A stretch of DNA of 64,000 nucleotides from Polytrichum commune (taxonomy: Eukaryota; Streptophyta; Polytrichopsida; Polytrichales; Polytrichaceae), in contig OX485805.1 in NCBI GenBank assembly GCA_950295325.1, positions 4,464,501 through 4,528,500 of the forward strand, read 5' to 3'. A program made the translations under genes and the position numbers. The notes beneath the pieces are model-generated. The model saw nothing but the letters and a program-made list of their open reading frames with translations. It was not told the origin of the DNA and did no database searches. Below are positions 13,601 to 24,500 of this stretch, in pieces (position 1 is the first letter of the stretch; every line of letters begins with the position of its first letter).

Positions 13601-14955
13601 GCCAAAAGACTCCATGGGCATCAAAACATACTACGTGCAGAAATGATGGCTATACACAAAACACTAAGAATCATCAATACAAAATTCCCTAATGAACCCG
13701 CATTCATATTCACAGACAGTCTAAACGTATTATACCTACTCAACACACAAATTAAACACCCCACTCTCCATAATAGTCACCCCGACCAAATCACACTCAA
13801 CTCCATGGTAAAAATCCTCCAAGACCGAACACAGCCAATCACACTATACAAAGTCAGAGCACACGTCAACATTGACGGTAATGAAAAAGTGGATAAACTA
13901 GCAAAAGACGGGTTAGAATTAGAACACAGAATTGCCATCCACCCATACGAACATGCCCACGCCATCCCGTACTATTACCAAAAGGACGTCTGGGCCTCGA
14001 TGGCATACGTCCCAGACAAAGGCCCAGTAAGATTCTTAGAAAAACAAATTAAAAAATATGATAGGGAAACCAATATAGCAATCATGGCCACACAAACCCC
14101 CAACACGTGTAAATGGACAGAAAATATAGACATTGACAAAGAACTGTCTAACGAATTATGGACAAATCCCTTAATCACAGACAAACAAAAATCCTGCCTT
14201 ATTAAATTCCGCACAGGAACATACATGGGTAATGCTAGAAAACAAATGTTCTTCGGTCACCAGAGGTACCCCTCTATCACATGCCCTATATGCAATTCAA
14301 ACGATCCAGACACTTGGCTACATGTTCTACTGAAATGCAACCAACAACATATACACTCACTACGAATTAAAAGACATAACAAGCAGTCGGAGAAATTAGG
14401 AAGCTTCTAATCTCGTCCGAAAAATCCCGATGTTTTACTCTCATGAATGCCGGTACCTTCAATAATAACCCCCAAGAAAATACAGTCCCCAATTGGCTAC
14501 TCCCCTGCACATGTAACACACAAAGATGTCATTGCAACGCAAGATTTTGACCTGATATACTCTGCGTTAAATGATTACCATATCAAAATGACCCTCCTAT
14601 TGACATTGACCCTAACCTCACCATACAATTTATTGAATTCACATATTGTAACGACAGATTTTCCCCAGAAACAATAGAAGCAAAAAACAACAAATACAAA
14701 CCTTTGATTGATAGTATTGCTTCCAAAGGATGGAAAATCGAACCACTTATTGTCATCACAGCTGGGGCCCGAGCTACGGCCCACATCCCATCTATGAAAA
14801 TACTAGAAGAAAATCTCAAAATACCCCTGGTTACCATCAAAAACACCTTTAAAAACATTAATACCATTGCAATACAATATGCCATGTCCATCCTCCTCCA
14901 TAAGAGGAGAATTGAAAACCACCAACCGCTCCCCCAAAACTTAGACCCTCCATAA
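7634..14955 (+). pseudogene. LINE copy 1 ORF2: 2A-EEP-RT-RNaseH-CCHC-REL polyprotein, decayed
   Basis: Replication polyprotein of the LINE. Order: leader with 2A-like GDIEPNPGP (residues 93-101); EEP endonuclease (about 8600-9360; ITWDASS, IQETKL, CGDFNRD; the catalytic SDH is SDN at 9316-9324); RT (about 10300-11100; YADD at 10982-10993); RNase H (about 13490-13910; YTDGSF, AEMMAI, IFTDSLNVL, NEKVDKLAK); CX2CX9HX4C finger (about 14283-14340); and a C-terminal PDI / QFIEFTYCNDR / KYKPLI domain. Lesions seen by comparison with copy 2 are frameshifts at the C-run near 8290-8307, near 9487, near 9960 and near 14382, and in-frame stops near 9745, 10172, 12032, 14550 and 14571. It is certainly non-functional. 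Confidence 0.85.
7910..7936 (+). other. Canonical 2A-like ribosome-skipping motif
   Basis: The codons encode GDIEPNPGP, which matches the D-(V/I)-E-x-N-P-G-P consensus of 2A peptides, preceded by a hydrophobic LELL stretch. 2A peptides make the ribosome skip the Gly-Pro bond and release the upstream chain. Here that would separate a ~100-residue leader from the ORF2 enzyme. 2A motifs at LINE N termini are known from trypanosomatid and some metazoan LINEs. Confidence 0.85.
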
Positions 14956-15103
14956 AACCCAAAAAACTTATATAATATTTAGTATCTATTTACAGCTCAG
15001 AATGAGGGATTGGTGCCGGTTGGTTGGTACAAATTTCCTGCCTTTTACTCACTTGCAGCACCAAGTCACGCGTTACATTTTAGACGATCATACGGACTCG
15101 ACT

Positions 15104-15156
15104 GAAATCGAACCCGGAACGTCTTAACTCAAACATCCTCCCACAACCAACCGAGG
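15104..15156 (-). other. tRNA-like A/B box pair, antisense in LINE 3' UTR
   Basis: The minus strand reads cggttggttgtgg (A-box/D-arm-like) and about 30 nt later ggttcgatttc (B-box-like; consensus GGTTCGANTCC). Copy 2 has the same pair at 33703-33760. No full cloverleaf was found, so this is a tRNA-related module of the SINE type, not a tRNA gene. Confidence 0.5.
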
Positions 15157-15362
15157 AATCATGACTTGGCGTTCACTCTCATAACAAAAACACTAATTAT
15201 ACCTAAAAGGCATGCACCGCTGTGGGCCATGATTGGCCCACGTTATTTGTTTCTTGGTTACTATAGTGTCCATCCTCGAAAGAGGAGAGTAGTTTTGTCC
15301 CAGCTTCCCCATGTCCTGTGGGCATCGGGTTGTTGGCATTACGAACGGACACTCTATTCACG

Positions 15363-15401
15363 CCGGCCCCTAAAAAGGACCGGAGTTTCTATCTATCTAT
15401 C
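15363..15401 (+). other. LINE copy 1 3'-terminal hairpin and (TCTA)n tail
   Basis: Bases 15363-15369 (CCGGCCC) pair with 15377-15383 (GGACCGG) with one mismatch around a short A-rich loop. Then comes AGTT and three to four TCTA units, ending at the target-site duplication. Copy 2 has the same architecture with a different repeat unit. Terminal hairpin plus microsatellite tail is typical of stringent-type LINEs whose RT recognises its own 3' end. Confidence 0.75.
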
Positions 15402-15413
15402 TTGAGGGTTCTG

Positions 15414-18400
15414 AGGTTACCTGGAGGAATAAAGGTATGCACTAGGCAAAGTGTTATATCTTCTACATTTGGTTTATAAAGAAGGTAGAATTTGAGTCTT
15501 GGATTTTGGTCTATTGTGCACGATAGAAGAATTATTTTCTGGTAATATTTTAAACAAATATTCTTAGTGAAGTAGATCATTTGTATGCAAAGTTTGAAGG
15601 CGTGATTTGTGTTGGAGAAGGAATAATGAAGTGTTGAAGCAAAGGGGATCTAGAATTATTGGAGCTAAATAATCCTATTTTGAGGGTTTGATTTTTTTGT
15701 AACTATTGTAGTTATGAATGTGAGATTTGGAAGGTGGCTTGGAAGATGTCTTGGCTCAATTGTGGTGAAATTTCAGTTGCATAAGTGTTACAGATTGAGA
15801 GTTATTGATCTTGGTGCAACTAAATTTTTTAAGGGATTGTTGAGGGCAAATATTAGTTTGACTAAAAGTTGAAGCATGAGTTGTAGATTGTTTGTTGGTC
15901 ATGAAAAATGATATGTGAGTTGTATATGGGGTATGCAACTACCTTGCAAAGTTTTGTAGGTAGAACATGAAGTAGTTGAAGGTTATATGAAGTAAAGTTG
16001 ACTAGGTCAGCATTGAGGATACTATGTGATTGAATGAACTTGGGTAGAATTGAGGGATGGCTTTGGGACGATTGAGGAACTAATACATGTGAGGAACAAA
16101 CTTTGAGATTAGAAAGATCTACTTTAACAAAGGACTCCATGTTTTTCCGGACAAATTGTATTCTTCTTGACAACGGGCTTATAATAGTTTGTGTACAATG
16201 GACAATGTGGTGGTGGTGAGGTCATCACCCCACACTTTAAAAACTAGTCGCCCATCCACATTGGGATATTGAGTAAGTGGTCCGGACATTAATTCACATG
16301 TCTTTTTGGTGCTTGTGGAAACTTCAAAACCCCTAAGAAAGCAATGTGCACATAGGTAACATTGGTAGATTTGGATGTAACATGGTAAGAGATATGAAAT
16401 TTTAAGTAGTTTTAGTCTCCCAAAAATAGGATGATCAAGTGGACTCAAGTGAATTGGAGTGGAATTGAGTTAGATGTAGTTAAGAGCAAGAACTCTAGAA
16501 ATTGAGAAGACAAAAGATAAGAGATAGTCACAAGGATGAGAGGGAAGGATGAAGGTGTAATTTACTTGTTTTTGCTAGACGATATATAGTCATTTTGTAA
16601 TAATGTGGAGCTTTTATAGATTTTTTTTTACTAAATATTTATGAAAGTTTCATAAGGGAGGCTCACTATTGGAAGTAGAAATAATAATGAACTGAGGTGA
16701 AATGAACTTGGTAAAAATAAATAAAATAAAATGCCATGTATGTGTCAATTACATTTTAGTAAATTGGAACATGTTACCTTGTACATAAAACATTTCATAT
16801 AATACATTGCACCACAACCTATCTATTCTAATAGAAAAGGGAATATTCACATGATATTCCTTTGTTGACACCGTATGCTAGGAGTGATGCGGCACCGACC
16901 TCGGCTCTTTTATTCATTAAACATAAAAGGCATAAGGAGTACATTAAATAATCTTATTACTATGGGTAGAAAACTTAGCATGGGCCACTCAGTGTTTTAG
17001 TCGGGGTGGTATTAAAGAGGATTAAACCCATGGTTTTGTGTCTCTTTGAGGGACTTACAGATAACTATAGTGTACTTCCCAAGTTGGACAACATAATGCT
17101 TTGTTTCAAAATTGTTACTTGAAGGTTGATACCAAATAATTTTGTCATTTGGTTGTTGTAGCAACATTTGACTGGTAGTCAAATGATGGGGGGGGGGGGG
17201 GTAAAATGAGCCACTAGGACCAAAGGTTGACATTGGTGGGGGGACTAAAAGGTGCCAATAGCATGCAAACAAAGTGACTCTTCATTCACATTTGCCTCGA
17301 TTGAGGCAATAGTTTCTATCTATCTATAGTAATGCTACTGGATTAGATAGGGTGGGGGCATGACAATGAAACAAATAAATATCCTAAAGCAGGGTAGGCC
17401 TGGGGGGTGCATCTACACTTGATTTATGTATACACGTGCGAGAACCCCCTATTTAAGTGAAATTCAAACTGTTTTTTTTACTGAATGCGTGATTACTTCT
17501 AAGCAAATATCAAGGGTCTGTGTTTACGTAAGTGCAGTTGTAAACTTGAGGCAAACTATGGTATGAGTTGAATTTGATAAATAAGATATCGATTGAGTAG
17601 GAATGAGTAGCGTGACAATGGTATGTGTCGGGAGTGGTTGAATTTTTAGTTGATAATGAAAGTAAAATTTGCATGTTAAAGTTGGTCGTACATGTAATCA
17701 CCTTATGTGAGAGAACATTTGTGCCATGGTGAGAAGTTGAACTAAGCTATCGCAGAGACCATGATCCTGATAGTGTGAATGCTATATAATACATTACCTT
17801 AACCTTTGGCTGAGTTAGAGCATGAAATTCACAAAGACCATTGGCTGTGAAGAGTTACCATGATACAGAAATTGCCAACAAACTTGCGGCACGAAGAACT
17901 AGTAATTTTTACTTTGAGTAAGAATAACTTCAGCAAAATGGAATAATATTGAACGAGACCATTATTGGTAATTGAATTGAAAATTTTAATTAATAATCTT
18001 AAGGAGGATTAATGAATGAACTTATGAATGGATGATAAATCTAATGAAGGGACACATCAAATTCTAAATTTAAATACAAACGATAAATTGATGAATTATG
18101 TGATGAAATGATAACATGCGTACGTGGTTTGGCTTATTGTTGTAATTGAGTGACATTATGGATACTTTATCCAAGAGGAGGTAAGAGACTATAGTTGGAT
18201 TTAGTAATTAAAATCATATTTAATCAAATAAGACTAACAAACTTGAAATGATGATTGCATTGCAATTTCAAGTTATACTAAAAAGATTAATTAATACAAT
18301 ATTATTGACTACACCAAAGTACCCTTGGCTTTAGTAAAGATACTCAAATGGGATACTCATGCAAGATAATTGACTATAGCAATGCCTATGCTTGTGCATT

Positions 18401-19130
18401 GCACTTGGTCCAATTAAAATGAACTCACTGCCATACTATTGCATGGATAATTAGAGCGAGGTGAATGATTATCACGGTTGCATGCATTGATGTTGAGATA
18501 TTTTAAAGTTTTTACCTCTAACCCATAATGTAATTGTCAGTTTAACCCGGAAATAAAATGCAATAACCTTGTGTTTCCCCTAACAAAACTTATTGGAGTC
18601 AACTAAATAATACATTTCACGTTTTAAGTATTTCCTTGAGTCAGTTGGTAATCAAATCCAAACTACACAAATCAATGGCTTGCCTACATGGTCCCCAATT
18701 GTTTCCATTGGTCCAAAACCTTGTCTTGATTTTTTGAACTCATCTAATCTACCATGTCCCAAACTCTAGTACTTGTAGATTATTAGTTGGTTTCCCTCAT
18801 GTCCGTTGCACTGCAATGGTAATTGTGGATGACCATTTGTTGCATTGCCAAAAAAATACCCCACAATCCAAACTAAGTCCAAACATCTTAGAAAAAATAG
18901 AAAAAAATGTTGCTATATAATTATTGGCATTGTTAAATGTAAATTGAATTTTGAATACATGTGAGTTGGTCTTTTGAGAGGAAAAATTTCCATTCAAATG
19001 AGATACCAAAGTTGACTTGTAAGTTGTGTATCAACTTTATATTTTAGAACCATTCTCTATGATGATAATAAATTACATGTTTTTGTTGCTACTTTGCCAT
19101 CATCTTTGTTTTTTTTTTTTTTGCTTAAAT
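15414..19130. other. Intergenic repeats without a recognisable gene
   Basis: No supported gene. Short minus-strand open frames at 15389-17272 show no recognisable domain and are interrupted. A C/G homopolymer lies near 17188-17201. A LINE-like 3' tail is annotated at about 17250-17325. The remainder is AT-rich unique-looking DNA with nothing further visible. Confidence 0.6.
17250..17325 (+). mobile_element. Third LINE/SINE-like 3' terminus
   Basis: The sequence gtgactcttcattcac, then a 7-bp-stem hairpin (TTGCCTC/GAGGCAA, about 17292-17309), then tagtt and (TCTA)3 mirrors the ends of the two LINE copies (gacact(c/t)tattcac, hairpin, agtt, tandem tail). Upstream sequence shows no ORF2 homology, so this is a severely 5'-truncated LINE or a SINE sharing the tail. 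Confidence 0.5.
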
Positions 19131-19139
19131 CACTGCCAT

Positions 19140-21130
19140 AACGCACAATTAGTAGTAAAGAAATATTCTCATGTGGCTGGAGTGGATTTCAACAAGACCT
19201 TTGTCATGTGCTCAAATTCATTACCATTAGATGCATTTTCGTACTAAGAACGGCCATCGATTGGAAGCTCCATCAAATGAACTTAAAGGCGTTGCACGGG
19301 TAGATCACTCTAAGGCATTTTTGTGCACCACGTGAGGCTGGGGTTTTTTTTGTTTTGGGGCTATTTACCTTTAAGGGCTGAATTAAAGCCTCCTTATAAT
19401 TACTTAAATTTAAAAAATGACCCATTTGTTTGCACCCTTCCATTACTTATATTGTTCAAGTCATTGCAATTTTTGTACTCTATATTCCTTTTAAGTAATT
19501 AAAGCTAATCTACTTCCTAACGCAATTGACGAATGTTGAGGGAAAGCATGGAAACAAAGAAGGGTGCAAACAGTAATACCATTGTAAACATAGTTATGAA
19601 GAAAACACATAGGAGACCATAGCAAAGTAATACCAATTATCATCCATTCCTGTGAGTCCTAAACCCATTTACATACCATACTAAACATGCCTTCTAGGAT
19701 CCTCATCTTCAGCCCCTATATTAATTTTACAAAAAAAGAATGGCCCACGTTTTATGTTCATCTAACTTACTTATAATGGGATTGTCTACATTTAATGGCC
19801 CCTTCATTATTTGGAATTCCTTTATAATTTTTATTTCAAATGATTTTAATCCTCTCTATATTATGCCGCACGTCGTTTTTAAAATGCACTAAGTGATCCA
19901 CCCGTGAGGCGTTGTCTTTGAATGGAGTATTAGAGGTGAAGATCTATATGAATCAAGCAAAGGGTTTCGTACAAGAGGGGAAAAAACACCTTGTGTACAA
20001 ACTCAAGAGTTTTGTATGGGCTTAAACAATCGCCGAGGGCATGGTACCACTATATCGATTCGTTCTTCATCAACGAGGATTTTTGTAGGAACCAAGCAGA
20101 TCACTCACTATACGTCAAACAAATGGGTGAGTATTTCTTGGCGGCAATCCTCTATGTGGACAATTTGATCATATTGGCAAGAAATGTAACACAATTGAAG
20201 TGACTTATATTGGAGTTCAAGAAAGAATTTGCGATAAGTGATCTCGAAGAGTTGTATTATTGCCCAAGAGTGGAATTTGATAGGAATAAAGAAGCCCATA
20301 CCATCACCATTAACCAAATGAGCTACATTGAGGAGGTCCTTAAATGCTTCAACATAATTGAATACAAACAAGCCCAAACTCCGTTCAATGCAAATTCAAA
20401 CTTGTTAATACTTTTGGATGAGGAATTTTAAAATGTGTAAAATGAATTGCAAGGTGTTTCCTACAAGGTCGGGGTAAGATCTCTTGTGTACGCAATGATG
20501 GCCATGAAGGCTTATATTGCATTTGAGGTGAGTATGATAAGCTAATTTATGTCGAAAGCCAACCACCGCATTGGATGGCTATGAAACGCATTATGAGGTA
20601 TTTGAAGGGCACTTTGGACTGTAATTTATGCCTCGGAAGCAAGGATATTACCTTGAGAGGAATTTGCTATGCGGATTGGGCAGGAGTTGCAAATGACCGG
20701 CGATCCACCACATGTACGTGTTTTTTGTTGGTGTTGGAGTTGTTTTGTGGAAATGTAAGAAACAACCAAGCATTGCATTGTCTACGACAAAGGCGGGGTA
20801 CATGGTCACTAGCCATTGCATGAAGGAAGCGGTTCGGCTTAAACAACTTTTGGCGGATGTGAGATACGAGCAAGAAAGATTGACATCCATCATGTGCAGC
20901 AATCAATGATGCATATCACTTGCAAAGAATCCCACACACCATTTTTATACCAAACATGTCGATATACAATATTACTTCATTAGAGAGAAACTAGAAAACC
21001 AAGAGAAATGCTTGTAGTATTTTCCAACAAAGGGTATGATAGTGAACGTACTAACCAAACCGCTTGCAAATGATGGGCATCAAACATTAATAAAGGAAAT
21101 GGTTTAGAAGCCTTTGACTACTCGTAAAAT
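19140..21130 (+). pseudogene. Ty1/copia pol remnant (RT and RNase H)
   Basis: Decayed 3' part of a copia-type polyprotein on the plus strand. Recognisable blocks in order are an RT start block (QLVVKKYSHVAGVDFNKTF), VLYGLKQSPRAWY, ILYVDNLIILA (the catalytic YVDD is YVDN), MKRIMRYLKGT, CYADWAG, then PSIALSTTKAGYM, and near the end TKHVDIQYYFIREKLE and NVLTKPLAND. The frame shifts several times and stops occur. A hAT-type MITE (19295-19906) interrupts the RT. An LTR may begin at tgttagaataagg (about 21155). Gag, integrase and the 5' LTR were not found in the window. Confidence 0.9.
19295..19906. mobile_element. hAT-type MITE, 612 bp
   Basis: Terminal inverted repeats begin CACGGGTAGATCACT and end with the near-complement ATCCACCCGTG. 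An 8-bp target-site duplication, aggcgttg, lies at 19287-19294 and 19907-19914. Removing the element and one duplication copy makes the flanking copia RT read continuously, which validates both borders. No transposase is encoded. The 8-bp duplication points to hAT. A larger relative with the same ends lies at 53805-57629. Confidence 0.9.
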
Positions 21131-21297
21131 AAAAGAGGCATGAGAAATAATAATGTTAGAATAAGGCCACAATGCTAGTTCAAAGAAGGATAAAAATTAT
21201 TTCATATTGTTTGTATGGATCAAAGAAAGAAAGAAAAATAATAAAGGACAAAGCAAAGAGAACATGAGACCATCTCACTCCAAGCATTGTTCATATG

Positions 21298-21309
21298 TCT
21301 TTGTGTATG
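21298..21309. repeat. Left target-site duplication of LINE copy 2
   Basis: The word tctttgtgtatg recurs exactly at 34077-34088, directly after the CTT-type tail of LINE copy 2. This fixes the element at about 21310-34076. Confidence 0.8.
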
Positions 21310-21387
21310 GGGTTGCACTCGCTCACACCAACGTGTGTAATCCGAATCACGAGAGGGAGGCACCGAAAATGGAGAGAAGACAGCCAC

Positions 21388-21549
21388 AACGAAGTCTGCG
21401 AGGAAGATCCGAACAGAAGCAGCAGCAGATCAGCCAGTACCTAACAGCATTGAGCGAGAGAAGAGAACAACGAAGTCTGCGAGGAAGATCCGAACAGAAG
21501 CAGCAGCAGATCAGCCAGTAACTAACAGCATTGAGCGAGAGAAGAGAGA
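21388..21549 (+). repeat. 81-bp tandem duplication in LINE 5' leader
   Basis: Two copies of an 81-bp unit (gaagtctgcgaggaagatcc at 21391 and 21472) differ at about one base (cctaac versus actaac). The near identity shows a recent duplication. Its position parallels the 155-bp monomers of copy 1. Confidence 0.9.
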
Positions 21550-24500
21550 CGAAGGCGACAGAAGGAGGTTATGAATACACTGCGGCCCGAACAATCTGCG
21601 GCGCCCCTAATACCGTACACCTGAAACAGAGAGCTCCGAAAAGAGCAACAGTTCGGCAAGCAAGCCCAGCAGATCGACATCAAGAATCTGAACTCAAGAA
21701 CGAGGAGGCAAGTAGACCAGATCTAGATCTAGGAGTGAAGGAGGGTAGGAGCGGAGCTTCACCAACATCCATCAACAAAACTAGGGTTTCACCCTTACTT
21801 ATAATATGGGTGCTAATAAGCACCATCCTCTTGTGTGCTTGCACACACCACAATGCACTTCCATCAAAGCTCACCCCCATCATCAACTCACCAAGCTATC
21901 ACCCACCAAAGACACCACCCACAATCTATCCACTAAGAGGTTGCCACTCAAAGCTCCAAAATACCAACTCATCAATACCACCTCCCACAATCTACCCACC
22001 AAGCTACCCCCAACACCCAATACAACCATCAACTCCCTACTCATCAAGTCGATACTACTCCACCACAAGACCACCTCCAAGCTCGGAATGTATGCCACAC
22101 CCATCCATATCGCCGCCACCACCCACACAACACAAAACCACACACATCAAGGTAAGTAAAGCCACTTGCACTCACCAAACACTCATTCCCACCAAAAGCC
22201 ACCACAAAACAAAAAACAAACTATCTATAAACTTACCTCCAAAAAAAACATATCGGAGCTCTAAACCCCGCCACATGATGATGGTCCAACACTCCCTCTA
22301 TCAGAAATCCGCCAAAAACCACACAAGATCCAACAAAAAGGCAGTCACCTACACACACCCACCACCCCCAAACCTAAAAACCACCCACCCAACAAAAAAC
22401 CCCCCACACACAAAGCATGCAACATCCCAATCTAAGAAAAAACCCACCTCACCAAGGCATACCAAGGCCGAAAATACAACACACAACCTGCACCAACCTA
22501 GAATCGCCGAAACCCCCAAAGCAAATCTCACAAGACAACTCACACATCCAAAAACAACATGCCGCCATCTACATACAAGGCCACACTCTCTCACTCAAAT
22601 ACCCTCGCCTCCCACACTCTCAACCATCCATCTTTTCCACACCTCCCTACCCACCATCATGGCCACCAGCAGAGAAGCCCACAAGACCCCAGCAGAGAGT
22701 AATGGAGCAGATTCGGCAACCAAACTAAGGAATGGCACAGACACAAACTTTACGGGACAGCAGCGACAGTCAGGTCGACGTCTGCAACAGTTACACAGCA
22801 GCAGGCCAGAGAGAAGCGAGAGCAAGGCCGGCAGGAGCACAGGGAGGATGGACGTCGAAGAAGAGGAGCAGCCCGGCGTCGAAAGCACCGGTCGAGGAGG
22901 AGCCACGATGGAGATAGCAGGCAGGGCCAGCGAGAGAGCCAAAGGAGGGGTCGAGGCCGGACGGACCGGCAGCTACAGACTAGGGACCGGGACCCGGAGA
23001 TCTAACGGCTCCAGCAAGAGGAGCGAGAGCGGCGAAGGCAGAAACACAAGGAGCGGTTCCAGACGGAGAGCTCTACTAGACAGCTACAGTGATGAAGACG
23101 AAGAAGAGAGAACCATAAATGGGCAGCACGCAAACCAACCTACCAACGTGAAGGAGATGGCCCCTCCCTCACAAGATTATGATATCGACATGCAATTAGT
23201 GGACATCTCACCCGAGCACGGCGGGAGCTTTCTTCAACTTTCCACATCAAGGGACGAGTATGCGGCCACTCCCAATCAAGCCGGCATACCGTCATCACGA
23301 CTCGAAGCTATCAACCTAGCCGATAGGACCCCTCCAACATCCATGCACAATGACAACACCACCGACACTCAAAGCGCCAAGAGAAGGAGGAGTGAGATGG
23401 ACACACATGCATTCGTGACCGGCACTAGTAAGCAACCAATCACCCGCAACAAAGTAGCAATTCCAAGCATCGACATAGTGGCACACATGTGGCTCGGTTT
23501 TCCCATCCATGAGGCCATGGCATTGCATAGAGGAACCGAGATCATAAGGGAAACCCGCACCAATGAGGAGTTTGCCATGATCGGGACCCCCTCAAAAGAG
23601 ATCCTTGAATTCCGCACCCTTCGAAGAGCATTCCCACACGTCCCTCAAGCATACTACCCGAGCGAGAGACCGGATGCGGTCCCGGGGCACCACCTCCACT
23701 TCACCCAAGTTCCGAGACTAGAAAAGATCGACCCAACCACCGGCCTCTCCGAGGGGTTCCACATCACCATCCGCTTCGACCATGGTTTCAAGAGCATTAG
23801 CCGACATGAGGCGAAGAAAGCATGCTTAGAACGGCTTCAACAAATGGACATCCCACTCAGTAACACATACTCCAACCCTCTTGACATAGGAACCAATGCC
23901 GTTACTAAGAATTGGGCGGGTTTCATAAAAATGCATTTATTACGCCCCAAGAGAGATGGACTAGCATTCTTACATGGCAATAGGGCATTTGTCATGGAAA
24001 TGGAGGATGGAGAGAGAGTAATAGGCAAGGTAGAGAAAGGACATGAATTAGTCACCAAGGCTAGCAATCTACGTTTACACATCAAAGGAGAAACCCTCCG
24101 ACATGAACATCCATTTACCATCTTTGAAGCATTAGTACATGAGAGCTATTACATAGGCAAACAAGATGAATTTATGGGACTTACCAAACCGGAGGTAGAT
24201 AAAAACTACGCTTTTCTTACACTCACTACGGAAGAGGCTAGGGACAACGTGCTCAAAGATGGAATCATCTTCAATCAAGAGAAGCTCCAAGTTAGCGTCA
24301 CACGTGATCGCGGCACCGGCAACCCATCGGAGCTACGCATTAGCACCACGCTCGTCGCCAATAATCTCCCACAACGAGAGTCCCAAACCACTATCTCGAA
24401 GGTCATCAAACAAACATTCGGAGCGGACAACATAGTTGGCATTGGCTTCGACAACAACACCCAAAACGACAAGCAAGCGGGTTGGTGTCATATCCAATGT

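Larger units (their letters stand above)
2643..15401 (+). mobile_element. LINE copy 1: full-length, decayed, 2A-containing, Dualen-like
   Basis: This 12.76-kb non-LTR retrotransposon is flanked by a 12-bp target-site duplication. Its order is a long 5' leader with a five-copy 155-bp tandem repeat, ORF1, then ORF2 with a 2A-like motif, EEP endonuclease, RT, RNase H, CCHC finger and restriction-like endonuclease-like C terminus. A 3' UTR with a hairpin and a (TCTA)n tail closes it. Protein-level homology to LINE copy 2 is collinear over ORF1 and ORF2, but the copies differ throughout and belong to old or distinct subfamilies. At least ten lesions make it non-autonomous. The left boundary depends on the duplication match. 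Confidence 0.85.
14987..15401 (+). other. LINE copy 1 3' UTR
   Basis: This block is shared with the copy 2 3' UTR. Both have agctcagaa, then ctcacttgcagcaccaagtc, then a tRNA-like A/B-box pair on the minus strand (here about 15104-15156), then gaac(g/a)gacact(c/t)tattcac, a CCGG hairpin and a short tandem tail. Conservation between two otherwise diverged copies suggests the block is needed for reverse transcription priming or was shared with a SINE. Confidence 0.75.

Noticed and set aside
15104..15156. Functional tRNA gene on the minus strand
   Set aside because: Only A- and B-box-like words are present; no acceptor stem or complete cloverleaf could be drawn.
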